From Halocatena pleomorpha (GTDB lineage Archaea; Halobacteriota; Halobacteria; Halobacteriales; Haloarculaceae), in the NCBI RefSeq assembly GCF_003862495.1, contig NZ_RRCH01000003.1:403096-467095 (forward strand): 64,000 nt of DNA. Direction: 5' to 3'. Under the pieces are notes generated by a model. That model ran no database searches. It was not told the origin of the DNA and was given only the letters and a program-made list of their open reading frames with translations. This document shows, one piece after another, positions 1 to 8,927 of this stretch (position 1 is the stretch's first letter; every line of letters begins with the position of its first letter). Position numbers and translations under genes: made by a program.

Positions 1-581
1 TACCGTCGGGGGTTGAACCGCGCTTGGTCGGTGAACTCGACGGCTGCTTCTACGTCGTATGGTAGGTCCGTCGATTCGACGTAGGACACAGGAAGCCCGA
101 GGCGGCGCGCAGCGTCGACTTCTTCTCGTATCTTCTGGCGACCGGTTTCGGATTCGACGTACGTGTACGCCGGCGTGCGCACGAACTCACAATCGATTCC
201 CTGCGCTTCGATGGTCGTCTCGACCTGATCGATGGCTGCCTCGTTGGCGTTGGCGTACTGGCGAGCGTGCTGCTGGCCGAAATGATCACAGAGGTGTGCG
301 TACAACAGGCCGTGTAACGACGTGAGCTTCGCGGTCGTGCGTCCAGTGACGGCACACAGGATTCGATCGCGTTCGATCAGGGCAACCGACTGACCGGCGT
401 TTCGGAGTTCGTACGCCGTCGTGATGCCCGCGATCCCGCCACCGATGACGGCAGTGTCGACGCTCACCTCGCCATCGAGTGCTTCGTACCCCGTTTCGGG
501 TGTGGTATCGAACCAGATCGGCTTGTGTCGTCCTGCCTGTCCGGCCGGGGAGCTGTCGTCCGGAGTGTTGGTGTTATCCAT
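1..581 (-). CDS. FAD-dependent oxidoreductase (DAO family), N-terminal part
   Basis: The first 193 residues of a flavoprotein are visible; the rest lies outside the window. A Rossmann FAD-binding fold begins near residue 43 with GGGIAG (47-52) and an acidic residue ending the second strand (Glu70). The following GRTTAKLTSLHG segment resembles the TGHTTAK stretch of YhfW-like oxidoreductases, which carry a C-terminal Rieske [2Fe-2S] domain; that domain would lie beyond the edge, so this is inference. The ATG start is preceded by GGTGATC six bases upstream, a good Shine-Dalgarno match. Substrate unknown; likely a cytoplasmic amine or amino-acid oxidase-like enzyme. Confidence 0.85.
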   Translation of the reverse strand, partial: MDNTNTPDDSSPAGQAGRHKPIWFDTTPETGYEALDGEVSVDTAVIGGGIAGITTAYELRNAGQSVALIERDRILCAVTGRTTAKLTSLHGLLYAHLCDHFGQQHARQYANANEAAIDQVETTIEAQGIDCEFVRTPAYTYVESETGRQKIREEVDAARRLGLPVSYVESTDLPYDVEAAVEFTDQARFNPRR

Positions 582-809
582 ATCGATCACCGGGTGCTGT
601 GACAGAAGTAAGCCGACGCGCCCAGCGGGGAAGGCCGTTCGCCCGGTATTTACCGGGGAGTTGATGCTCATCCACGGCGGCACGAGTAGCCCCCTGATGG
701 AGGCGCTGGATCGGTGGCGCAAAGCGCACCAGCCACAGCTAACGGGGGTCCTGAAACGCCTGCCAGTTCCTGCGTGATCGTTACGGTTACGGAGGACAGA
801 TCTCAGGCC

Positions 810-1088
810 ATGACGAGAGAAACGTCTACAGAGGGCGTGAGATCCGAGGACACGGGGCTGCCGATCATCGACGAGAGCGGAACCGAACTCGGCGTTATCC
901 ATGGCGTCGTGGCCGAGGACGTGACAATCGATCCCGCCGACACCCTTGACGACGCCACGATGACGACACTCGGATGGGATGACCCGAACGCGCTCCAGAC
1001 GCTTCCGCGCGCCATGTTAGAGCGTGTTCCGTCCGGCATCGGGGCGTACGTCACAGTGTTTCGATTCCAGACGGGGACACACGAGTGA
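810..1088 (+). CDS. Small PRC-barrel-like haloarchaeal protein
   Basis: A 92-residue acidic protein. Its core (GLPIIDESGTELGVIHGVVAED) has the alternating hydrophobic pattern and G.E.G turn of PRC-barrel domains, followed by a helix and a short final strand. I chose the internal ATG because GGAGGA lies upstream and the additional N-terminal residues of the longer frame look non-coding. PRC-barrel proteins act in RNA processing or as small regulatory adaptors; no specific role can be assigned. It stands alone between an oppositely oriented oxidoreductase and an F420 enzyme. Confidence 0.6.
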   Translation: MTRETSTEGVRSEDTGLPIIDESGTELGVIHGVVAEDVTIDPADTLDDATMTTLGWDDPNALQTLPRAMLERVPSGIGAYVTVFRFQTGTHE

Positions 1089-1257
1089 TCGACGCGCCCA
1101 AACGATGACCGGTCACAGTCGGCCGAACCTTCTTGTATAATGCCGTAGTAGATACCGATGCAATCAAACAGACGACCACGCTAATGCCGATGGGAGCCGC
1201 CGGAACGATCCGCTTTCGTCGACCATCCCCTGTTTCGGGATTGCGCTCGGCAGTCAT
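1051..1257 (-). CDS. Possible single-span membrane protein
   Basis: A 68-residue frame with a basic patch (RRKR, about 13-16) followed by one hydrophobic segment (about residues 20-40) and a basic loop, giving a plausible positive-inside membrane topology. It overlaps the last 38 bases of the PRC-barrel gene on the other strand. No ribosome binding site or clear TATA box precedes it. It is the only plausible gene in the 347-base gap before the F420 enzyme. It may be spurious. Confidence 0.3.
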   Translation of the reverse strand: MTAERNPETGDGRRKRIVPAAPIGISVVVCLIASVSTTALYKKVRPTVTGHRLGASITRVSPSGIETL

Positions 1258-1435
1258 CTATGAGCAGCCATGGCTCAGGGATCCACCGACCAGCAGAGCA
1301 GCACGGAGAGATCAACCGACGCAGCCAAATTAGAACGTCCCGTCCGAAGATGTCATGTCCACCCGTTTCCGAGTTCGACGACGCACAGCCAACCAACCGT
1401 CCGACGCGTGCCGTCACGAGCCGGAGTGATCAGCC

Positions 1436-2383
1436 GTGACGAACATCGGATACACACTCAGTAGCGAGGAACGGGGACCGAACACGCTGGTCGAGAACGC
1501 GGTTCGCGCACAAGCGGCCGGCTTTGGGTATGCCCTCATCTCGGACCATTTTCATCCGTGGACCTCGACACAAGGAAACGCGCCGTTCGTCTGGAGCACG
1601 CTGGGGGCTGTCGCTGAGGCAACCGACTCGTTGGATGTCGGAACGGGCGTTACGTGTCCGACCGTGCGGATGCATCCAGCAGTGACAGCCCACGCAGTCG
1701 CCACCACGGCGGCGATGTTCGACGGCCGCTTTTTCTTCGGCGTCGGCACGGGTGAGAACCTCAACGAGCACGTGACCGGCGACCGGTGGCCGCCGTTCGA
1801 TGTCCGCTTGGAGATGCTCATAGAGGCGGTCGAAATCATGCGGAAACTCTGGACCGGCGAGAACGTCACCCACCGCGGGGACCATTACACCGTTGAGAAC
1901 GCCCGGCTGTTCACGCTCCCAGAAGAACCACCGCCGATCTACGTCTCCGGAACAGGACCAAAATCGACTCGGGCGGCACGGGACATCGGTGACGGACTCG
2001 TTAGCACCGCTCCCAAAGAGTCGCTGGTTGAGACGTTCACGGAGACGAACGATGGCCCGCGCTACGGACAGATGACGGTCTGCTATGCTGAATCGGAATC
2101 CGAAGCCCGCGAGATCGCCCACGAGTGGTGGCCGAACGTCGCGCTCGCCGGCGAGGTCGGACAGTTGCTCCCGACGCCCAAACAGTTTGAGCAGGCCGTG
2201 GAGATGGTCACCGAGGACGACGTTGCCGAACTCGTCGCCTGTGGTCCCGATCCGGACGACCACATTGAGCTGATCGAAGCGTACGCCGATGCGGGGTTCG
2301 ATCACGTGTATGTTCATCAGGTCGGTCCCGATCAGGAGGGATTCTTCGATCTGTACGAGAACGAGATCCTTCCATCGTACTAA
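1436..2383 (+). CDS. F420-dependent LLM-class oxidoreductase, G6PDH-like family
   Basis: A 315-residue TIM-barrel protein of the luciferase-like monooxygenase superfamily, most like the F420-dependent glucose-6-phosphate dehydrogenase family (TIGR03557 type). Family marks visible are SDHFHPW near residue 37, VGTGENLNEH near 103-112, the EAVEIMRKLW helix and IYVSGTGP near 170. Such enzymes transfer hydride between a sugar, alcohol or other substrate and coenzyme F420 in the cytoplasm. The start is GTG, chosen because GGAGTGAT lies seven bases upstream. CofH, needed to make F420, is encoded in the same window. The substrate cannot be read from sequence. Confidence 0.85.
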   Translation: MTNIGYTLSSEERGPNTLVENAVRAQAAGFGYALISDHFHPWTSTQGNAPFVWSTLGAVAEATDSLDVGTGVTCPTVRMHPAVTAHAVATTAAMFDGRFFFGVGTGENLNEHVTGDRWPPFDVRLEMLIEAVEIMRKLWTGENVTHRGDHYTVENARLFTLPEEPPPIYVSGTGPKSTRAARDIGDGLVSTAPKESLVETFTETNDGPRYGQMTVCYAESESEAREIAHEWWPNVALAGEVGQLLPTPKQFEQAVEMVTEDDVAELVACGPDPDDHIELIEAYADAGFDHVYVHQVGPDQEGFFDLYENEILPSY

Positions 2384-2404
2384 CGTATCGGTACCCATAT
2401 CCGT

Positions 2405-3115
2405 TTATTCCTGCGCTGTCCGCTCCCAATGTTTGCTGGGTGTTGTCGTCACCTCGATACTGGGACTGTAATAACACACCGGCTCGGTGTCGGGGTGATC
2501 GAACCCGTTTGCCTGAAAGAGCGCGTTCTCAGTCGTCTCGACGCGTGCGTCGTACAGCGTCCACGACTCGTGTTCAATATCAGTGTACCGGATGTCTCCG
2601 TTCTGTGACTGGGTGTAGAGGCGGTGACGGTCGGTCAAGAACCCACTGAGCGAGTCTGGACCGGCCGTGAATGAGGACCCGGTCGGGCGGTACGTGGCGT
2701 CGTAACTCGCTGGGCGGCTGCCTGGATGCCGTCGTCGACTCCGAAACCGGATCCCGTTCGTGCCGTTGTCGACGGACATCTGCGCGTAGTAGTACGGCAG
2801 GCAGTGAGTGAACCGCGCTCCGAGTACGGCGAGCACGCTGGGGGCGTCGAGGCTGAAAAAGTACACGCCAGGATCGCTGTCGTGAACGACGTACGTCCGT
2901 AGATTCAATTCCGGGAGATCAACTCCAAGGCGTCGGGGGACGCCGAGCGGTCGCGTCTCGGCGTTGACGAACGGAACGATCGTCAGCCACCCCGTACCGT
3001 CGTACGTGTGAACGGCGAACGGCCCCGGAAGGTGAGAAGCGAGTAGCTCCGCTTCGACGGGCCAGTTAATGAACACAACGCGACGCCAACTGAACGCGAA
3101 CGACGCGCTTACCAT
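2405..3115 (-). CDS. DUF2071 (YqjF-like) protein
   Basis: A 236-residue protein matching DUF2071 along its length: FINWPVEAELLASHLP near the start, WLTIVPF, a LPELNLRTYV segment, GVYFFSLDA and the LPYYYAQM segment. The frame is open further upstream, but that extension (rich in Cys, Arg and Thr) does not look like protein; the ATG leading directly into the conserved WRRVVFINWP region is preferred, with a GTG 12 codons upstream as an alternative. The family has an acetoacetate-decarboxylase-like fold and no established reaction. It converges with the F420 enzyme, with 21 bases between stops. Confidence 0.85.
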   Translation of the reverse strand: MVSASFAFSWRRVVFINWPVEAELLASHLPGPFAVHTYDGTGWLTIVPFVNAETRPLGVPRRLGVDLPELNLRTYVVHDSDPGVYFFSLDAPSVLAVLGARFTHCLPYYYAQMSVDNGTNGIRFRSRRRHPGSRPASYDATYRPTGSSFTAGPDSLSGFLTDRHRLYTQSQNGDIRYTDIEHESWTLYDARVETTENALFQANGFDHPDTEPVCYYSPSIEVTTTPSKHWERTAQE

Positions 3116-3290
3116 ACTGAACCACGCCGAAACCAGTTCATCACTCACAGAAACAAGCGTGTGGCCGATAGGGGCTTTGGTTGCAAATGGGCGTCCGTGC
3201 AGAGACGTCTCAGTTGCGGAGACGCACGGTCGCACGCAGCAAGGGAATACAGGCCTCGTGACTAAGCCGACGGTCATCCGAGGAACGCCT

Positions 3291-3590
3291 ATGATCGATC
3301 AACTTTCGGTCGCCCGTCGGTCCGTTCAGCGGGCGAGTGAGACGACTGACAACGCAGTCGTCCGTGAACAACTCGCTTCGATCGATGAGGGTCTGATGGA
3401 ACTCACCGACGGTCAAACGACACAGGACACTGATCCCGGGATGGAAGTCGAGCGGCTCACGCCGATCGAGGAAAAGCTCACTGGACTCCTCGATACAGCA
3501 AGCGGTGATACCGAAACTCAAATCGCTGAGGCACGGGACGCGATCGACATCTTCCGGCAGGAACACACGGAATGGAACGCGGAGGAGTAA
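3291..3590 (+). CDS. Haloarchaeal helical protein (DUF7553-like)
   Basis: A 99-residue, almost wholly helical and very acidic protein of a type common in Halobacteria (I associate it with DUF7553; the family number is from memory). It has no cysteines and no membrane segment. The ATG is preceded by GAGG eight bases upstream, and the 74 additional upstream codons overlap the start of the DUF2071 gene, so the short form is preferred. Function unknown; the amphipathic helices suggest a small coiled or bundled protein. Confidence 0.65.
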   Translation: MIDQLSVARRSVQRASETTDNAVVREQLASIDEGLMELTDGQTTQDTDPGMEVERLTPIEEKLTGLLDTASGDTETQIAEARDAIDIFRQEHTEWNAEE

Positions 3591-3676
3591 CCACGCGACA
3601 GAGAACCGAACGTAGCTTTCGACTGCTGGTGGTCTGTTTATGGAACTAGCCGGTGATCTGTTAGCTGGTGATTGCA

Positions 3677-4159
3677 ATGACTGCCAACCAACTCGATGAA
3701 ATGTTCGAGGATGGCCTGAAAAACATCTACTACACCGAACAGCAACTCGTCGATACGCTCTCAGAGCTTGAACAGCAAACCGCCGAAGACACGTTGCGAG
3801 AGGCCTTCTCGGAACACCGCTCGGAAACCGAAGAGCACGTCCACCGACTTGAAGAGGTGTTCGGGATGATGGATATGGAACCGGAGGGGAAACCGGATAG
3901 AGCAGTGGAGGGACTGATCGAGGATCACGACGAATTTGCCAGCAGAGATCCCGAGCAGCAGGTTCTCGATCGGTTCAACCTCTCGGCCGGACAGAAGACA
4001 GAACATTACGAGATCGGTGCCTACGACACGCTCATTCCCACCGCTTCCGATCTCGGAATGGACGAGGCCGCCGATCTACTCGAACAGTCCCGGCAGGAAG
4101 AGGAAAACGCGTTGAATAAGCTGTCCGACATCAGCCGTGAGACTCGATCGCCGGAGTGA
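3677..4159 (+). CDS. DUF892 ferritin-like protein (YciE/YciF family)
   Basis: A 160-residue four-helix protein. The opening DGLKNIYYTEQQLVDTL, the central E.RSETEEHVHRLEEVF helix and a later EHYEIGAYDTL helix carry the Glu/His pattern of DUF892, a ferritin-like di-iron family associated with stress responses. It is probably cytoplasmic. A GTG occurs nine bases upstream in frame; the ATG is preferred because GGTGATT sits directly before it. Like the manganese catalase and DUF326 protein nearby, it fits a metal and oxidative-stress neighbourhood, although the exact chemistry of DUF892 proteins is not established. Confidence 0.85.
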   Translation: MTANQLDEMFEDGLKNIYYTEQQLVDTLSELEQQTAEDTLREAFSEHRSETEEHVHRLEEVFGMMDMEPEGKPDRAVEGLIEDHDEFASRDPEQQVLDRFNLSAGQKTEHYEIGAYDTLIPTASDLGMDEAADLLEQSRQEEENALNKLSDISRETRSPE

Positions 4160-4181
4160 TATCGGTCAATAGTCACACGAA

Positions 4182-4517
4182 CTACACAGACTCGTCTTCG
4201 TCCTGCTGATCGACGGGTTCGGTTTCTTCGGGGGCCGAACCACCGCGGTCGGAGTACCCCTCACGACCAACTGATTCTTTTGGCATCAGATTGAGAATCA
4301 TCTGTCGAACTTCCGAGGGCGACTCGAACGTGGTCTCGCCCATCGGATCGAACAGTTCATCGATCGTGATCGGCTCGGCGTTGGTCCGGTTCACTTCGTG
4401 GTCGCCGTGCTCGTCGACCAACTCCTCGACTGTCATCGGATACGACGCCTCCTTAAGGATCGGCATGGTGTCTGTGAAGTCGACACCACCCACACGATCG
4501 GTCTCATCTTCGGGCAT
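4182..4517 (-). CDS. DUF5789 family protein
   Basis: A 111-residue acidic protein. The stretch FTDTMPILKEASYPMTVEEL, then IDELFDPMGETTFESPSEV and a RQMILNLMP helix, matches the haloarchaeal DUF5789 family. The C-terminal 20 residues are a disordered Glu/Asp/Gln tail. No function is known. It converges with the DUF892 gene, and the next gene diverges from it. Confidence 0.8.
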   Translation of the reverse strand: MPEDETDRVGGVDFTDTMPILKEASYPMTVEELVDEHGDHEVNRTNAEPITIDELFDPMGETTFESPSEVRQMILNLMPKESVGREGYSDRGGSAPEETEPVDQQDEDESV

Positions 4518-4627
4518 ATCCCTCCTTGGAGTCGGCGGCGGTATACGTCTTTACCACGCATATCCAGTTTGCAGAAAACAACGGAACCGGGCGGAGGTTT
4601 AAGTGACTAGGCAGCGAGTAATCGAAC

Positions 4628-4960
4628 ATGAACGGGGAAACGCCACCAGACGAGGAGCAACCAAACACCGGATCAGGCGGACAGACACTCGGAGTCGGAC
4701 AGACAGTGTACACCGAAGACGGCAATCCGATCGGAACGATCCGTGGAATCGGAGAAGGAGGCGTTTTCGTGACCACGCGAGCGGGGGCCCAGAGTCTGAC
4801 GGTCGAACACGCTCGTTCCGGCCACGAATTTGGCGAAGGAGAACTGATGTGGCGGTGTACGGAGTGCGGCGAGATGGGACAGATCAAGTCGGGGCTCCCG
4901 GATCAGTGTACCGGGTGTGGCGAACCGAAAGAGGCGCTGATGTACTGGACCGAGGATTGA
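4628..4960 (+). CDS. Rubredoxin-like zinc-ribbon protein with PRC-barrel-like N-terminus
   Basis: A 110-residue protein in two parts. Residues about 20-65 form a small beta-barrel-like stretch (GQTVYTEDGNPIGTIRGIGE) similar to a PRC barrel. Residues 75-110 form a rubredoxin-type knuckle pair, CTEC then CTGC about 20 residues later, followed by an EALMYW motif like the rubrerythrin C-terminus (a DUF7130-like arrangement, from memory). It could bind iron or zinc and act in electron transfer or peroxide defence. A TATA-like ggtttaag lies about 28 bases before the ATG, so the transcript is probably leaderless. Confidence 0.8.
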   Translation: MNGETPPDEEQPNTGSGGQTLGVGQTVYTEDGNPIGTIRGIGEGGVFVTTRAGAQSLTVEHARSGHEFGEGELMWRCTECGEMGQIKSGLPDQCTGCGEPKEALMYWTED

Positions 4961-5041
4961 CGGGGAACGTTTCTCGACAACACACCGTGGCAGATACAGG
5001 CGTGATGTTTAGGCTCGATTGGGTGATACTACTGGTGAAGC

Positions 5042-5467
5042 ATGTCTGTAAGAGAAATCGCAAACGATCCGATAACAGCATCGAAAAACGACGCCGTGAG
5101 CGACTGTGCCAAGCAAATGAGTCAAAGAAACGTCGGATCACTCGTCGTCGAAGACGACGGCAAGGTGGCGGGGATCCTCACGGACCGCCAAATTGCTCTC
5201 GCAACGGGTGATCACGACGGCAACCTCTCGGATGTGACTACAGAGGAGATAATGACTGAAGGAATGGTGACACTGCAAGAGGACGAGGATAGTCTCGCCA
5301 TCTCACGAACGATGGCCGAAAAAGGAGTGCGGCGGCTTCCCATCGTCGACAGTTCCGATTCGCTCGTCGGTGTCGTGTCGCTCGATGATGTCGTCTCATT
5401 AGTTGGAGAACAGTTGGCGGATGCTTCGACAATCATCGAAAAGCAGTCGCCAGGCTATGAACCGTAA
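5042..5467 (+). CDS. Two-CBS-domain protein
   Basis: A 141-residue protein made of two CBS domains. The first has VSDCAKQMSQRNVGSLVVEDDGKVAGILTDRQI-type sequence around residues 18-55, and the second has SLAISRTMAEKGVRRLPIVD around 82-105 followed by LVGVVSLDDVV. CBS pairs bind adenosine nucleotides and usually regulate partner proteins; no catalytic domain is fused here. It is monocistronic, with a TATA-like gtttagg about 30 bases upstream, and converges on sdhB with a 14-base gap. Confidence 0.9.
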   Translation: MSVREIANDPITASKNDAVSDCAKQMSQRNVGSLVVEDDGKVAGILTDRQIALATGDHDGNLSDVTTEEIMTEGMVTLQEDEDSLAISRTMAEKGVRRLPIVDSSDSLVGVVSLDDVVSLVGEQLADASTIIEKQSPGYEP

Positions 5468-5481
5468 TCGACGAGGGCGAC

Positions 5482-6354
5482 TCACCAGAATTTGAGTGAC
5501 TGCTTGACGCCCTCGCGTTTGAGTTCCTGTATGTGCTGAGTCAGGGGGATGTCTTTCGGACAGACTTCAGTGCAGGAGAACTGGGTTTGACACCGCCACA
5601 CCCCTTGTTCTTCCTCCATCGTTTCGAGTCGTTGTTGCTTGATCTCCTCACCTTCGCGTTCGTCCATCAGAAATCGGTAGGATGTGTTGATCGCCGCCGG
5701 GCCGAGATAGTTGCCGCCAGACGCGATGTTACAGGAGGACGTACACGCGCCACACCAGATACAGCGCGTGCTCATCTTGATCTTCTCGCGGTTTTCCGGT
5801 CGCTGGCGCTGTTCTTCGAGCGCGTCATCTGGTTTCTGTTCAGTCTGAAAGTACGGGTTGACAGCCTTCATCTGGTCGTAGAAGTGTTCCATTTCGACGA
5901 CAAGATCCTTTATCACGTCCTGGTGTGGGAGCGGTTCGACCTGTATCGGTTCTGAAAGACCCTCGATCTGCGTCCGACAGCCGAGGCGCTGCCGACCGTT
6001 GATGAAAAAGGCATCAGAGCCACAGATCGCCTGACGACAGGAGTGTCGGAAGGTCAACGACGGATCGAACGTGTCACGAGCGTGAATCAGTGCGTCCAAC
6101 ACTGTCATTCCCTGTTCGAACGGGACGACGAATTCATCGAAACGCGGCTCGCGCTTGTCCTCGACACCGGGATCGTAGCGGAACACTCGGAGTCGAACCT
6201 GATCCTCCGGCCGGTCACTGGTCGCTCTCTTGGACTGTTGGGTCGTCCTCTCCGCCGTTCGTTGCTGCTGCGGAGACCGCCCTGCCAACATTTCACGGGA
6301 TGGAATTCTCTCCGAATCGTCCTGTGTGTCCGCGGTCGTCTCTTGTTGGCTCAC
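5482..6354 (-). CDS. sdhB: Succinate dehydrogenase/fumarate reductase iron-sulfur subunit
   Basis: A 290-residue iron-sulfur subunit of complex II. An N-terminal Gln/Arg/Thr-rich tail of about 50 residues is followed by the plant-type ferredoxin domain with [2Fe-2S] ligands Cys106, Cys111, Asp114 and Cys126 (CRQAICGSD; Asp also serves in E. coli SdhB), then CIWCGACTSSC and a second cluster motif (CQTQFSCTEVCP) for the [4Fe-4S] and [3Fe-4S] centres. The GTG start follows AGGTGAT at a four-base spacing; another GTG is three codons upstream. The flavoprotein (sdhA) and membrane subunits (sdhC, sdhD) are not adjacent, which is unusual because the genes normally form one operon. Confidence 0.92.
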   Translation of the reverse strand: MSQQETTADTQDDSERIPSREMLAGRSPQQQRTAERTTQQSKRATSDRPEDQVRLRVFRYDPGVEDKREPRFDEFVVPFEQGMTVLDALIHARDTFDPSLTFRHSCRQAICGSDAFFINGRQRLGCRTQIEGLSEPIQVEPLPHQDVIKDLVVEMEHFYDQMKAVNPYFQTEQKPDDALEEQRQRPENREKIKMSTRCIWCGACTSSCNIASGGNYLGPAAINTSYRFLMDEREGEEIKQQRLETMEEEQGVWRCQTQFSCTEVCPKDIPLTQHIQELKREGVKQSLKFW

Positions 6355-6511
6355 GCGTATCACCTAGAGGATCGTACGGCGACTATGACAATAAGTCCCA
6401 CTGGTGCTATCGATCAGGACGGGCGTCGGATTCCGGTACGATCGTGGGTTTCGGACCGGTAGCTCTATCAAACTGGCTGCTGATATTGGCAGTCATCGGT
6501 GACAGAATCCC

Positions 6512-7009
6512 ATGCTTTCGAACGTCCTCAAAGCCACCGGGCAGGACTGCTCCGAACGGCCACCACAGACGGTAGCAGACGGACTCGACGCCGTCCGAGT
6601 GGGAGGAAAAGGCGGACTCATCGGAACCCTCGTGATGACTGCGTTTCGCGTCCCGATCACACGCTCGCTCCCACCAACGGCGAACTTCTGGGCGAAGTAC
6701 ATCGCCGGAGGGTCGTCAGAGGAACACACGGTTCACGGAATCATCCTCCATTTGGTGTACGGCACTGTGGGCGGCGTCGCCTTCGTCCTGTGCTGTGCTC
6801 CCGGTGGAACCGGCTCGGACGTTGCCGACGAATGGCAGGGCATCGTTCGGGGGACCGCGTTCGGGTTGTTGCTGTCTGTCTTCGGGGTACACATCGTGTT
6901 AAAGTGGCTGTTGGACATGGATCTCGAAGCGAACGAGCGGCTCATTTTTCACGTGGGTCATATCATCTACGGCCTCACGCTCGGGACGTGGGTCGGATCC
7001 AACCGGTAG
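6512..7009 (+). CDS. Four-span integral membrane protein
   Basis: A 165-residue protein with about four hydrophobic segments (roughly 32-50, 75-97, 110-130 and 142-160) and a soluble N-terminus. The GLIGTLVMTAFR and HGIILHLVYGTVGGVAF segments are Gly/His-containing helices of the type seen in haloarchaeal DUF6789-like membrane proteins; that family link is tentative. No catalytic motif is evident. It stands alone between sdhB and the PAC2 gene. Confidence 0.7.
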   Translation: MLSNVLKATGQDCSERPPQTVADGLDAVRVGGKGGLIGTLVMTAFRVPITRSLPPTANFWAKYIAGGSSEEHTVHGIILHLVYGTVGGVAFVLCCAPGGTGSDVADEWQGIVRGTAFGLLLSVFGVHIVLKWLLDMDLEANERLIFHVGHIIYGLTLGTWVGSNR

Positions 7010-7106
7010 CGCTCAGGAATGAACCCGAAATAACCATAGCCCGCTTGTCGTGTTGCTCGGAATATGCTGCAGTCAACGTTATCCGAACGAATGTACTAGC
7101 CCATTC

Positions 7107-7859
7107 ATGGCACACATCACTATCAAATCACCAGACATCACGCTCGACGAACCGACGTTGATCGATGGGCTACCAGGGAAGGGGTTGATCGGGAAGCTCA
7201 TCACCGACTACCTCGTCTCCACGCTGGAGATGGAGTACTACGCTGGCGTGTACTGCGAGAGCATTCCTCCCGTCGCTGCCTATCGCTCGACTGACCCCCG
7301 CGTTCGACCACCGCTTCAGATTTACGCGGATGAAACGCGGAACCTGTTGGTGTTAGTCAGTGACATCCCGATACCAGCGTCCAACGCTCCGGATTTCGCC
7401 GGTTGCATCACCGACTGGCTCAACGAGGAGGGGGTGACGCCGATCTACATTAGTGGGTTTTCCGAAACGATCGAACAGAACGAAACGGACCATCCCGAAC
7501 GGCTGTACGGACTCACGACAGGACGGGGCGAAGCCCACCTTGAGAAGGCGGAAATCGCGTCGCCACACCATGCCGGGATCGTTACCGGACCGACGGGAAC
7601 GCTTCTCAACCAGGCGTCAGACGACGGCCTCGACAGCGTCGGACTCCTCGTCAAGAGCACCGATACACTACCCGATTACGAAGCGGCCCGGATCGTCATC
7701 GATCAGGGGATCGAACCGATCACCGGAATCGAGATCGACACGGAACCGTTCGTCGAGCAGTCGATCGATATCTCTCCTGTCGCTGAATCAGCGCTACAAC
7801 AACTCGGAGAATCGTCCGACGGGAGCACCCGTGCACAGCCCACTGCGACGTTCCATTAG
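7107..7859 (+). CDS. PAC2-family protein (proteasome assembly chaperone-like)
   Basis: A 250-residue protein of the PAC2 family. The start of the domain, LIDGLPGKGLIGKLITDYLV (residues about 18-37), and the IPIP..APDFAGCITDWL and IYISGF segments are diagnostic. Archaeal members resemble eukaryotic proteasome assembly chaperones, but their role in Halobacteria has not been established. The ATG directly before the conserved region is preferred over one 19 codons upstream. The C-terminal 20 residues are low-complexity and probably disordered. Confidence 0.85.
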   Translation: MAHITIKSPDITLDEPTLIDGLPGKGLIGKLITDYLVSTLEMEYYAGVYCESIPPVAAYRSTDPRVRPPLQIYADETRNLLVLVSDIPIPASNAPDFAGCITDWLNEEGVTPIYISGFSETIEQNETDHPERLYGLTTGRGEAHLEKAEIASPHHAGIVTGPTGTLLNQASDDGLDSVGLLVKSTDTLPDYEAARIVIDQGIEPITGIEIDTEPFVEQSIDISPVAESALQQLGESSDGSTRAQPTATFH

Positions 7860-8111
7860 CAGCAGAATAACGGAGCGATGGGAAGCAGTGAGTGAGTCGA
7901 GCAGACACGTCAACACAGCGGCCCTGCTTTTACAGGGGTACGAATGTAATGGGAACACGACTCGGAGCGCGCCGTGAGACGCCCCACCGAACACCCACGC
8001 GGAGCCGAGTTTGGTCTCACACTTCATTTCTATATATTTTAATAATAACTACTTGTGTATGAAGGCAGAATAAACACTAGTACCGGCAGGCACCGTCATA
8101 CTGGGAGACAG

Positions 8112-8927
8112 ATGTTCCATCACAGTGAAGAACTTCAGTACGAGGTGCGTGTCGAAGAGCCGGATCCGGAGTTTGCGAAGATGCTTCAACAAGCGATCGG
8201 GGGTGTCGAGGGAGAAATGCGTGTTGCACTCCAGTATATGTTTCAGGCATTCGCAGTACCCAAAGAACAGCACCAGTTTCGGATGATGCTGATGGAGACG
8301 GCCGCCGAAGAACTGGGACATATTGAGATGCTTGCAACTGCCGTGGCGAAGAACTTAGAGGGGGCCTCTGCGGAAGATCGTGATCAAGCGCGAAAGGACC
8401 CGGTCATCGCCACCATGATGGACAGCGGGCAGCCCCGACAGGCGCTTTCGGCAGGACTGCATGCGATGCCGGTTGACAGTAACGGCGTTCCGTTCAACGG
8501 TAGCTGTGTCGTCGCAAGCGGCAATATGGCCGCAGACATGTACGCGAACGTAATGGCCGAATCGACGGGCCGCCTCTTAGCAACCCGTCTGTGGGAGGTG
8601 ACAGACGATCCCGGAATGAAAGACATGCTCTCGTATCTCATCGCCCGTGATACCATGCATCAGAACCAGTGGCGCGTTGTGCTCGAAGAGTCCTTTGAGG
8701 AACCCATGCCGATCCCAGGAAGCTTCCCACAAGAAGAAGAAAACCAGAAGCACAACTACGCATTCATGTCTACGTTCAGTGGCGACCGTGAGGATCCGGA
8801 ACAGCCGTGGACGCAGGGCGAATCTCCCGACGGAAAAGGCGAGTTCTCCTTCCTGTCTGAACAGCCTGGCGGCGGGAAGCCAGATCTCGAAAAGGTCATC
8901 GAAGAGATGTACAACGAAGTGAACTGA
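8112..8927 (+). CDS. Manganese catalase
   Basis: A 271-residue di-manganese catalase that dismutates hydrogen peroxide. The four-helix ferritin-like core shows the expected ligands: Glu in GVEGEMRVALQYMFQAF, Glu and His in ETAAEELGHIEML, and Glu and His in the helices around NVMAESTGRLLATRLWE and ARDTMHQNQWR. The C-terminal tail with Gly/Pro/Glu after residue 210 is typical. The ATG follows GGGAG at a good distance. Upstream lies a very AT-rich tract (tatatattttaataat) that probably holds the promoter. Its neighbours (DUF326, VOC dioxygenase, DUF892) suggest a stress-defence cluster. Confidence 0.93.
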   Translation: MFHHSEELQYEVRVEEPDPEFAKMLQQAIGGVEGEMRVALQYMFQAFAVPKEQHQFRMMLMETAAEELGHIEMLATAVAKNLEGASAEDRDQARKDPVIATMMDSGQPRQALSAGLHAMPVDSNGVPFNGSCVVASGNMAADMYANVMAESTGRLLATRLWEVTDDPGMKDMLSYLIARDTMHQNQWRVVLEESFEEPMPIPGSFPQEEENQKHNYAFMSTFSGDREDPEQPWTQGESPDGKGEFSFLSEQPGGGKPDLEKVIEEMYNEVN

